Of a DNA stretch of 64,000 nucleotides, positions 38,199-45,186 are shown in pieces (the stretch's first letter is position 1; every line of letters starts with the position of its first letter). The notes beneath the pieces were generated by a model, which saw nothing but the letters and a program-made list of their open reading frames with translations, had not been told where the DNA came from and ran no database searches. Origin of the DNA: Cellulomonas sp. 73-145 (GTDB taxonomy: Bacteria; Actinomycetota; Actinomycetes; Actinomycetales; Cellulomonadaceae); NCBI GenBank assembly GCA_001898185.1, contig MKTI01000013.1:248001-312000 (forward strand), read 5' to 3'. Made by a program: the position numbers and the translations under genes.

Positions 38199-38807
38199 TC
38201 AGCGGGGATGCGCCGCCTGGTAGCGGCGCCAGCGCCCCAGCAGCCCGTCGGGCACCTCCTCCACCGTCAGGGCGAACGTGCGGTGGTCGGCCCACGAGCC
38301 CCGGATGTGCAGGTACCGCTTGCGCAGGCCCTCGTCGCGCAGGCCGAGCTTCTCGACCACGCGCAGCGACGGCCCGTTCTCGGGCCGGATGTTCACCTCG
38401 ACGCGGTGCAGGCCCAGCTCGGTGAAGCAGTGGTCGGTCGCCAGCGCGACGGCGGTCGGCGTGATCCCCCGGCCGGCGACGTGCTCGGACACCCAGTAGC
38501 CGATGGCCGCCGAGCGCAGCGAGCCGTAGATGATCGACGAGACCGTCAGCTGCCCCACCAGCTCACCGGCGTACTCCACGGCGAACGGCAGCGCCGACCC
38601 CTCGCGGGCCTGTGCGGACAGCGAGCGGACGAACTGCCCGAACGTCGGCCGCGGCCCCTGGACCGGCACGGGGCTGGTCGCGTCCCACGGCTCCAGCCAG
38701 CCGGCGTTCACCGCGCGCAGGTTCATCCAGGCCCGTTGGTCGGAACGCCGCATCGGCCGCAGCCGCACGTCACCCTCGGTCAGCACGGCCGGCCACCCCG
38801 GTGCCAT
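38199..38807 (-). CDS. rimJ: RimJ-type GNAT acetyltransferase in the glp locus
   Basis: A 202-residue acetyltransferase. VRLRPMRRSDQRAWMNLRAVNAGWLEPWDAT is the family start; EHVAGRGITPTAVALATDHCF holds the acetyl-CoA loop; LHRVEVNIRPENGPSLRVVEKLGL is the RimJ signature. ATG at 38807 overlaps the moeA stop (TGATG), so it is coupled to the MoeA-like gene. The order moeA-rimJ-glpR is conserved in actinobacteria; its own role in the locus is unclear. Confidence 0.88.
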   Translation of the reverse strand: MAPGWPAVLTEGDVRLRPMRRSDQRAWMNLRAVNAGWLEPWDATSPVPVQGPRPTFGQFVRSLSAQAREGSALPFAVEYAGELVGQLTVSSIIYGSLRSAAIGYWVSEHVAGRGITPTAVALATDHCFTELGLHRVEVNIRPENGPSLRVVEKLGLRDEGLRKRYLHIRGSWADHRTFALTVEEVPDGLLGRWRRYQAAHPR

Positions 38808-40045
38808 CAACCCTCCAGGACCATGCAGTGCACCACCTGTCCGCGGTGCACGACGACGTCCGCCTCCGGCACCACGGCCAGGGCGTTCGCCTGCGCCAGG
38901 CCGAGGATCGACGGAGCCGCCGGATCACCCAGCGGCGTGGCACGGTACCCCTCCTCCGGGGCGCCGAGCACGGTGGCCGGCACGAACTGGCGCAGCCCGG
39001 GGGGCGACGTCCACCCCGTGTCGACGGCGGCGGCGACCGACGGACGGAACACCTCGGCGTGCCCCGCCATCTGCCGCAGCGCCGGCCGGACGAACACCTC
39101 GAACGCCACCTGCGCCGCCACGGGGTGACCCGGCAGCGCGAACAGCGGGATCGACCGGTCACGCCCCAGCTCACCGCCCACCGACCCGAAGGCGTGCCGC
39201 GGGCCCGGCGTCATGGCCACGTGGTCCAGCCGGACCCCGCCGAGCGTCGCCAGCACGTCCTTGACCGGGTCGTGCACCAGCTCGGACAGCCCGCCGGCGA
39301 TCAGCACCAGGTCGGCACGGACCAGTTGGTCCTCGAGCGCCTCGCGCAGCAGCGCGCGGTCATCCGGCAGCACCCCGACGCGCACGGCGTGCGCGCCGGC
39401 GTCCCGCACCGCGGCCTCCAGCCCGTGCCCGTCGGCCTCGAACACCCGGCCGTCGCCCGCCGACGTCGGTGCCGGCCCCTTGGTCGGGGGCTCGACCAGC
39501 TCGTCCCCCACCGCCAGCAGCACCACGCGCGGCGTCGGGTGCACCCGCAGCCGGCCGCGTCCCATGGCCGCGGCGAGCGCCAGCTGCCGGGCGCCGAGCC
39601 GCGTGCCCGCCCGCAGCACCACCTGGCCGGCCGGCACGTCGGCCCCCGTCAGCCGCACGTGCTGTCCCGGCCGCACCCCACCCGCCAGCTGCACGGTCGC
39701 GGTGCCGCGGTCGGACGCCTCCACCGGCACCACCGCATCGGCTCCCCACGGCAGCGGCGCGCCGGAGGCGACCCGTATCGCCTGCCCCTGGACGTGCCGC
39801 AGCCCCGGCACGGAGGCCGCCCGCAGGTCCACCGCCACGGGCAGCGCCGACCCGCCGGGGGCCACGTCGGCGGCCGCCACCGCGTACCCGTCGAGCGCCG
39901 CCACCGCCACGGGCGGCACGGACAGGGTCGCCGCGACGTCCTCCGCGAGGATGGCGCCCATCGCGTCGTGCAGCACCACGTCGAGCGGGGCGACCGGTCC
40001 CACCGCGGACATCACGGCAGCCAGCTGGTCCTGGACCGATCTCAT
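38807..40045 (-). CDS. glp: MoeA-like gephyrin homologue (Glp type)
   Basis: A 412-residue MoeA/gephyrin-fold protein. The MoeA elements LDGYAV, GADVPAG, AVGDELV and LPDD are present, matching E. coli Asp59, Asp142, Glu188 and Asp228. But the G-loop is GGLSELVHDP instead of GGVSVGEADY, the lysine loop is AMTPGPRHAFG instead of AIKPGKPFAFG, and the last loop reads LPGHP. These changes argue against normal molybdenum insertion. With rimJ and glpR beside it, it fits Glp, the division-associated MoeA paralogue. ATG at 40045 is seven bases after CAGAAT. MoeA enzyme activity remains an alternative. Confidence 0.78.
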   Translation of the reverse strand: MRSVQDQLAAVMSAVGPVAPLDVVLHDAMGAILAEDVAATLSVPPVAVAALDGYAVAAADVAPGGSALPVAVDLRAASVPGLRHVQGQAIRVASGAPLPWGADAVVPVEASDRGTATVQLAGGVRPGQHVRLTGADVPAGQVVLRAGTRLGARQLALAAAMGRGRLRVHPTPRVVLLAVGDELVEPPTKGPAPTSAGDGRVFEADGHGLEAAVRDAGAHAVRVGVLPDDRALLREALEDQLVRADLVLIAGGLSELVHDPVKDVLATLGGVRLDHVAMTPGPRHAFGSVGGELGRDRSIPLFALPGHPVAAQVAFEVFVRPALRQMAGHAEVFRPSVAAAVDTGWTSPPGLRQFVPATVLGAPEEGYRATPLGDPAAPSILGLAQANALAVVPEADVVVHRGQVVHCMVLEG

Positions 40046-40167
40046 GCGGGGCATTCTGCCCCGCGTCCGACCCCGGCCCGGTGCCCGCCGCCGGTACCGC
40101 GGGTGATCGACGGCCGGGACGCCGCGCGGTGTCACTCGTCCGGCCGCAGGTTTGGGACACTGTCGTC

Positions 40168-40824
40168 ATGAGCAACGCCGCCTCGCCCGGACTGCACGTG
40201 CCGGAGGACGAGGACGAGATCGAACAGCTCAAGGAGCGTTGGCGGCTGCGGATCCGCACCGCGCGCGCTCACCGGTCCGCCCGGCACCGCGAGGAGGACG
40301 CGCGCGCGCTGGCCGAGGTGGTGGTCGCCATCCCGGCGGTCGATGCGGCACGGTGCGTGTCGCTCTACGCCGCCCGGCCGGGCGAGCCCAGCACCGGCCC
40401 GCTGCTCGAGCTGCTGGAGCAGCGGGGCGTCCGGGTGCTGCTGCCCGTGCTGGGCACGGGTCTGCAGCGCGACTGGGCGGACTACGCGGGAGCCGACGAC
40501 CTGCTGGAGCGGGCGCCCGGGCGACCGCCGGAGCCGAGCGGCCCCTCCCTCGGCGCGCAGGCGCTCGCCGAGGCCGACGTGGTGCTGGTGCCGGCGCTCG
40601 CGGTGGACACCGACGGCAACCGGCTGGGCCAGGGCGGCGGCTGGTACGACCGGGCGCTGGCGCACGCGCGCCCGGACGCCGCCGTCATCGCGCTCACCTA
40701 CGCCGACGAGGTGCACGACGCGGACGTCGAGCCGATCCCCCGCGCAGCGCACGACCGCCGGGTGGACGGGGTCGCGACGCCGACCGGTACCCGCTGGTTC
40801 GTCAGGCCGACGGCTGCAGCGTGA
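40168..40824 (+). CDS. 5-formyltetrahydrofolate cyclo-ligase
   Basis: A 218-residue enzyme that converts 5-formyl-THF to 5,10-methenyl-THF with ATP. It has an acidic start, RIRTARAHRSARHREEDARAL, then LYAARPGEPSTGPLLELL and the family signature DTDGNRLGQGGGWYDRAL (GxGxGYYD type; here GQGGGWYD). ATG at 40168; GACACT with six bases stands before it. It is divergent from the glp gene. Its stop lies inside the tail-to-tail acylase gene (23-bp overlap). Confidence 0.9.
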   Translation: MSNAASPGLHVPEDEDEIEQLKERWRLRIRTARAHRSARHREEDARALAEVVVAIPAVDAARCVSLYAARPGEPSTGPLLELLEQRGVRVLLPVLGTGLQRDWADYAGADDLLERAPGRPPEPSGPSLGAQALAEADVVLVPALAVDTDGNRLGQGGGWYDRALAHARPDAAVIALTYADEVHDADVEPIPRAAHDRRVDGVATPTGTRWFVRPTAAA

Positions 40825-43369
40825 GCCGCGACCTCGCGTCAGCCTGCGTGGCGGCCGCCGAGAACGGCCACGGGAACTGCCGGCCGGCGGCCCAGGTGGA
40901 CAGCTGGTCGGAGTAGTGCGGGCTGGCCGGATGCCCTGACGTGCCGGTCAGGTCGACCCACGTCGAGGAGTCCAGGTCCGCGAGGTCGACCACCATGCGC
41001 ATCGACGGGCCGGCGGTGACCGAGTACCCGCCGGTCGAGGGGTCCCAGCCGGTGGCGTCGACCGACGACGACCCGCCGCCGACCTGCTGCGCGGCCGGGT
41101 TGACCGCCCCGCGCAGCACACCGGGCTGACCGGCACCGCCGAGCAGCGGGTGCTCCAGCCGCACCTGGTGCAGCAGTCCCCACCGCCACTCGTCCGCCCG
41201 CACTCCCAGCTGCGCGGTCAGCTGCTGCCGCGCGGCGATCATCGCGTTGCGCAGCACCCCGTCGCGCCCCTCGACGACGCCGAGGGTGGAGCGGTCGTCC
41301 CACCACGGAGAGTCGGGGGCGTCGACGATGTGCCGCATCACCTCGATCCAGCGGGAGTCGTTGGTCGGCGCGTCATGGTCGGGCAGGTCGTCGGCGAAGG
41401 TCAGGCGCAGCACGTTGTTCCAGACGGCGGCGAAGTACGCGGCGGCGGCCGAGTCCGCGGACATCGAGCCGTCCCAGGTGCGCAGCAGGCGCTGGCCGTC
41501 GGCCTCGAAGCCCGAGCCGAGGTCGACCTTGAGCAGCGCTGGCAGCAGCACGTCCGCCATCGGGCTGTGCGTGTCGTCCTGCACGGCCTGCGTCGAGGCG
41601 ACGTCGATCTTCTTGCCGGCGGCGATCTGCTGCGTCAGCAGGGTGCGGATGCGCTGCGAGCGGTAGCCCATGTCGTAGTCGGCGGTCAGGAACGGACCGG
41701 TGCCCTGCGGCAGCACCGCCTGGTTGGCCGCGACGACGAAGCCCTCGGGCGGGTCGAGCACGTGCGGCAGCTGCGCCGACGGCACCCAGCCCTGCCAGTC
41801 GTAGGCGCTGTCCCAGCCCGGGCGCGGCCAGGAGCCGTCGGACGGCACGTCGCCAGGCACCGTCTCACGGATGGGGATCCGACCCGGCGCCTGGTACCCG
41901 ATGTGCCCGTCGGTGGTGGCGAAGACGATGTTCTGCGCCGGCACGTCGAACAGCGCGGCGGCGGCCGCGACGTCGGCAGCCGTGGCGGCGGCGTCGAGCC
42001 GGAAGATCGCCTCCGCCGTCCGGCCCGGCGTGCTGGCCGTCCAGCCGAGCGACACCTGGAAGGCGGAGGTCGACCGGTCGGGCGTCGGCGCCGACGTGGC
42101 TCCGGACAGGTCGAGCACGTCGGAGATGATCGGGCCGTGCGTCGTCGTGCGGACGACGAGGTCCACGTCGTTGCCGCCGTTGACCCGGATCGTCTCGTGC
42201 CGCACCTGCAGCGGCACCTGCGCGCCGTTCACCAGCTGGGTCCCGGAGCGGTCGTCGACGCGCTCGAGGAACAGGTCGGTCACGTCCGCGCCCATGTTGG
42301 TCAGGCCCCAGGCGAGCTTGGCGTCGTGGCCGATCACCACGCCCGGCATCCCGGCGAAGCCGAACCCGGACACGTCGAACGGGCAGTCCGCGCTCACCTG
42401 CTGGCAGCGCAGGCCCACCTGGGACCAGATGCCCGGCGCGGTCAGCTCGAGGTGGGGGTCGTTGGCCAGGATCGGCTTGCCGGACGCGGTGTGCGCACCC
42501 GACACCGCCCACGAGTTGGATCCCGTGGCGGCGCCCGTGCCGAGCAGCACGGGGACCGCCGTCAGCGCCCGGTCCGCCGCCGCGAACGCGTCCTGCGCCT
42601 GACCGTCGCCGAGCGGCAGCTGTGCGCGTGCCACCGTGGGGACCACGGTCGCGTCGCCACCCGAGGGCAGGATCGGGGCGTTCAGCTGCTGCGGGTACGT
42701 CGGGAAGAGCTCGTCGACCTTCCCGACGTCACCGATGGTGCGGTAGGCCCGGGCCCGTCCGAGCTCGTCCTCGTAGTTGCTGCGCAGGTCCCACGCCATC
42801 GCCTTCAGCCACGCGAGGGAGTCCACGGGCTGCCACGGCTCCGGCTGCGCCACCTGCACCCGCAGGCCGAGCACGGTGTACTCCACGGCGATCGAACCGG
42901 GGTCGCGGGTGGCGAGGTAGGAGTTCACCCCCTCCGCGTACGCCGTCAGGTACGACTGGGTCGTCGCGTCCAGCAGGCCCCACTCCTGCTCGGCGACGCG
43001 GTGCCAGCCGAGCGTCCGCACCACCTTGTCGGCCTCGAGCGCACGCGCGTCCGCGCCGACCAGCTCCGACAGCCGGCCTGCCGTGACGTGCCGGCGGTAG
43101 TCCATCTGGAAGAACCGGTCCTGCGCCGCGACGAAGCCCTGCGCCCGGAACAGGTCCGTCGCGCTGGTCGCGGTGATGGTCGGCACGCCGCGCGCGTCCC
43201 GCATGACGGTGACCGGCCTGGTCAGCCCGGGCAGCGAGAGGGTGCCCGACGACGTGGGCAGCGGCCGGCGCAGCACCACGACGCCGCCGACCACCACGGC
43301 CACGAGCACCAGCACGACGATCGCCGCGACGGTCACGAGTGCCGTGCGGACGACTCGGGGACGGGCCAC
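40802..43369 (-). CDS. Penicillin acylase family Ntn-hydrolase
   Basis: An 855-residue precursor. An N-terminal membrane/signal helix (VTVAAIVVLVLVAVVVGGVVVL) is followed by the alpha-chain region (VPTITATSATDLFRAQGFVAAQDRFFQMD). The beta chain begins at Ser in GAATGSNSWAVSG (G-SNSW; autocatalytic Ser nucleophile), with NDPHLELTAPGIW soon after. The family includes penicillin G acylases and acyl-homoserine-lactone acylases; the substrate cannot be told. GTG at 43369 is six bases after TAACCT. It stands between the 5-FCL and fmdB genes. Confidence 0.9.
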   Translation of the reverse strand: MARPRVVRTALVTVAAIVVLVLVAVVVGGVVVLRRPLPTSSGTLSLPGLTRPVTVMRDARGVPTITATSATDLFRAQGFVAAQDRFFQMDYRRHVTAGRLSELVGADARALEADKVVRTLGWHRVAEQEWGLLDATTQSYLTAYAEGVNSYLATRDPGSIAVEYTVLGLRVQVAQPEPWQPVDSLAWLKAMAWDLRSNYEDELGRARAYRTIGDVGKVDELFPTYPQQLNAPILPSGGDATVVPTVARAQLPLGDGQAQDAFAAADRALTAVPVLLGTGAATGSNSWAVSGAHTASGKPILANDPHLELTAPGIWSQVGLRCQQVSADCPFDVSGFGFAGMPGVVIGHDAKLAWGLTNMGADVTDLFLERVDDRSGTQLVNGAQVPLQVRHETIRVNGGNDVDLVVRTTTHGPIISDVLDLSGATSAPTPDRSTSAFQVSLGWTASTPGRTAEAIFRLDAAATAADVAAAAALFDVPAQNIVFATTDGHIGYQAPGRIPIRETVPGDVPSDGSWPRPGWDSAYDWQGWVPSAQLPHVLDPPEGFVVAANQAVLPQGTGPFLTADYDMGYRSQRIRTLLTQQIAAGKKIDVASTQAVQDDTHSPMADVLLPALLKVDLGSGFEADGQRLLRTWDGSMSADSAAAAYFAAVWNNVLRLTFADDLPDHDAPTNDSRWIEVMRHIVDAPDSPWWDDRSTLGVVEGRDGVLRNAMIAARQQLTAQLGVRADEWRWGLLHQVRLEHPLLGGAGQPGVLRGAVNPAAQQVGGGSSSVDATGWDPSTGGYSVTAGPSMRMVVDLADLDSSTWVDLTGTSGHPASPHYSDQLSTWAAGRQFPWPFSAAATQADARSRLTLQPSA

Positions 43370-43409
43370 GTGGGCAGGTTAGCCCGCGGGCGTGCTCGGC
43401 GACCCGGGG

Positions 43410-43415
43410 TAGAAT
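43410..43415 (+). promoter_or_regulatory. -10 box TAGAAT for fmdB/ruc gene
   Basis: TAGAAT directly abuts the CIRCE element, so the repressor site covers the expected start site near 43422. The mRNA leader would be about 98 bases. Confidence 0.6.
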
Positions 43416-43442
43416 CTGGCACTCGGGAATGCGGAGTGCCAG
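43416..43442 (+). promoter_or_regulatory. CIRCE element (HrcA operator)
   Basis: CTGGCACTC, nine bases, GAGTGCCAG: a perfect nine-base inverted repeat with the N9 spacing of CIRCE. The symmetry extends by two more bases on each side (AT...AT). HrcA binding here would make the FmdB-like gene a heat-shock gene. No hrcA or groE gene is in the window. Confidence 0.88.
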
Positions 43443-43519
43443 ATCTGCGCTCTGCTGGGTGTCATCGAGACCGTCGGTGACGCATTCCCATCGGGACCTC
43501 GACCCCGGGAGACGAGCCA

Positions 43520-43900
43520 GTGCCCACCTACGCCTACACCTGCACCGACTGCGGCCACGCCTTCGACATCCACCAGTCCTTCAGCGACGAGGCCCTCACC
43601 GTGTGCCCGGAGTGCTCCGGGAAGCTCCGCAAGGTGTTCTCGCCGGTCGGCGTGGTGTTCAAGGGCTCCGGCTTCTACCGCAACGACGCGCGGGCGGGCG
43701 GCAAGGGCGGGCGCACGACGAAGCAGCCGGTGAGTGCCGGGGCGTCGGCCGGTGGCAGCGCCGCTTCGGCCGGATCGGATGCCGGCAGCAGCCCCTCCTC
43801 GACCGGCACGTCGACGACGACGCCGTCGAGCGGTGGCTCGTCGGGCGGCGGCACGTCGACCGCCTCGACGTCCAGCACGGCGAAGGCCGCCTCCGCCTGA
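43520..43900 (+). CDS. FmdB-family zinc-ribbon protein, Ruc-like redox chaperone
   Basis: A 126-residue protein. The zinc ribbon has Cys8, Cys11, Cys29 and Cys32 (CTDC ... CPEC), then KVFSPVGVVFKGSGFYRND. Residues 60-126 are a disordered Ser/Gly/Thr-rich tail. This architecture, and the CIRCE element upstream, match Rv0991c (Ruc) of M. tuberculosis, a redox-regulated chaperone in the HrcA regulon that is activated when its cysteines are oxidised. The neighbouring 5-FCL and glp genes agree with that locus. GTG at 43520 follows GGGAGA. The chaperone role is inferred from family and context. Confidence 0.82.
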   Translation: MPTYAYTCTDCGHAFDIHQSFSDEALTVCPECSGKLRKVFSPVGVVFKGSGFYRNDARAGGKGGRTTKQPVSAGASAGGSAASAGSDAGSSPSSTGTSTTTPSSGGSSGGGTSTASTSSTAKAASA

Positions 43901-44020
43901 CCTACGGCCCCACGGCCGGACCGACGGTGCCAGAGCCGGACTGACGGCCCCACGGCCGGACTGACGGCACCACGGCCGGACAGACGGCACCACGGCTGGA
44001 CTGACGGCACCACCGCCTGA
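43901..44020. repeat. Six tandem 20-bp repeats
   Basis: Six consecutive 20-base units run from directly after the fmdB stop codon; the consensus is CTGACGGCMCCACGGCYGGA. Units 3 and 4 differ by one base. The 20-base period shows the array was not built as a codon repeat. No gene covers it. Slippage-prone arrays like this vary in number between strains. Confidence 0.9.
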
Positions 44021-44125
44021 GCGGTCCAGCACGGAGCACCTGGGTCCGATCCACCCACAGCCCGTCTGGCGGGCCGCCACCGCCGCACGACGCCACGTGA
44101 GCACCGCATCGGGGCCGGCTCGACC

Positions 44126-44131
44126 TAGCGT
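44126..44131 (+). promoter_or_regulatory. -10 box TAGCGT for leaderless SAF-domain gene
   Basis: TAGCGT ends six bases before GTG at 44138. The gene is therefore likely transcribed separately from fmdB, downstream of the tandem repeat. Confidence 0.5.
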
Positions 44132-44137
44132 CGCCGC

Positions 44138-44821
44138 GTGCCCCGTCGCGTCCTGCCACCGCCACCGCCGTTGTCCGTCCGCCGGCCGCCGTGGCGGCGG
44201 CGCCTGCGCATCCTGCTCTGGCGGGCGCGCGTCCCGTTCGCCGCGGTGGCGCTCGGTCTCGCGGCGGCCGTAGCGGTCGGCGAGCTGCGCCCCGCGCCGC
44301 CCGTCACCGTCGACGTGCTGGTCGCGGCCCACGACGTACCGGCCGGCACCGTCCTGACGGATGCCGACGTGCGGACCGCGGCGGTCCCCCCGGACACCGC
44401 GGTGGCGGGTGCCCGGGCCGCCGGGCACGCCGCGGTGGTCGGTCAGCGCACGGCCGTACCGGTGCCGGCCGGCCTGCCGCTGGTCCCCGGGGTGCTGGCC
44501 GGCGGCCGGTTGACCGGTCCACCGGGCACCGTGGTCGCCGCCGTCCGTCTCGCGGACGGTGCCGTCGCGGCGCTGCTGCAGCCCGGCGACCGGGTCGACG
44601 TGCTGGCCGCCTCGGCGCAGGCCGGGCCGGGCAGCGCGGTGGCGAGGGGCGCGCTCGTCCTCCCCGCGCCGGCGGCTCAGGACCGCGGCTCAGGGTTGCT
44701 CGGCGGATCCGGTGAGGCGTCGGCGTCGGCGCCGCTGATGCTCGCCGTCCAGCCGGAGGAGGCGGCGGCACTGGCCGGCGCGGCCGGGACGGCCGACCTG
44801 TCCGCCGTCGTGGTGCCGTGA
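44138..44821 (+). CDS. SAF domain protein (CpaB/RcpC-like)
   Basis: A 227-residue protein with a Pro/Arg-rich cytoplasmic start, one membrane helix (FAAVALGLAAAVAVG) and an outside SAF domain (VDVLVAAHDVPAGTVLTDADVRTAAVP ... VGQRTAVPVPAGLPLVPGVL). The second half (VVAAVRLADGAVAALLQPGDRVDVLA) resembles the RcpC/CpaB C-terminal fold of Flp pilus assembly. No other pilus genes are present, so it may be an orphan. GTG at 44138. Confidence 0.82.
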   Translation: MPRRVLPPPPPLSVRRPPWRRRLRILLWRARVPFAAVALGLAAAVAVGELRPAPPVTVDVLVAAHDVPAGTVLTDADVRTAAVPPDTAVAGARAAGHAAVVGQRTAVPVPAGLPLVPGVLAGGRLTGPPGTVVAAVRLADGAVAALLQPGDRVDVLAASAQAGPGSAVARGALVLPAPAAQDRGSGLLGGSGEASASAPLMLAVQPEEAAALAGAAGTADLSAVVVP

Positions 44822-44868
44822 CGCGGTGACGCGGTGACGCGGTGACGCGGTGACGCGGTGACGCGGTC
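44821..44868. repeat. Six tandem 8-bp repeats ACGCGGTG
   Basis: Five exact copies of ACGCGGTG and one ending in C lie between the stop codons of two convergent genes. The array starts on the last base of the SAF-gene stop codon and ends on the last base of the neighbouring stop. Confidence 0.9.
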
Positions 44869-45146
44869 TACCAGTGCGGAGGACGGTTCTGCTGCAGCCG
44901 CTCGTCGTTGGAGTCGTCCGCGCGGTCACCCCAACCGAGGTCGCTGTCGTCGAGCGACCTCCGCGGCAGGGCCGGTTCCGCGGCCGCCTCCGCCGTGGAC
45001 GGGTCCGCCGTGGACCGGTCCGGCGGGGCACCAGGCGATGTCACCGCCGGCGCCGGGACGGTGGATCTCAGCCACCGCTCGTCGCCTCCGACGGTCCCGG
45101 CGGGGCGCACCGCACGGCGGCCGCCCGTCCGCCGTCGCTGCTCCAC
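44868..45146 (-). CDS. Conserved small acidic protein, unknown function
   Basis: A 92-residue protein. The first 50 residues are Arg/Pro/Ala-rich; the end reads SLDDSDLGWGDRADDSNDER then LQQNRPPHW. A C-terminal D-x-GWG ... DSNDERL ... PPHW block recurs in short actinobacterial proteins of unknown role. GTG at 45146. It lies 40 bases after the helicase-like gene on the same strand. Confidence 0.65.
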   Translation of the reverse strand: MEQRRRTGGRRAVRPAGTVGGDERWLRSTVPAPAVTSPGAPPDRSTADPSTAEAAAEPALPRRSLDDSDLGWGDRADDSNDERLQQNRPPHW

Positions 45147-45186
45147 GCGTCGATGATCCCACCCGCCGTGACGGCGGCCGTGCCGG

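Noticed and set aside
43901..44020. CRISPR array
   Set aside because: The 20-base units follow each other without spacers, and no cas gene is present.
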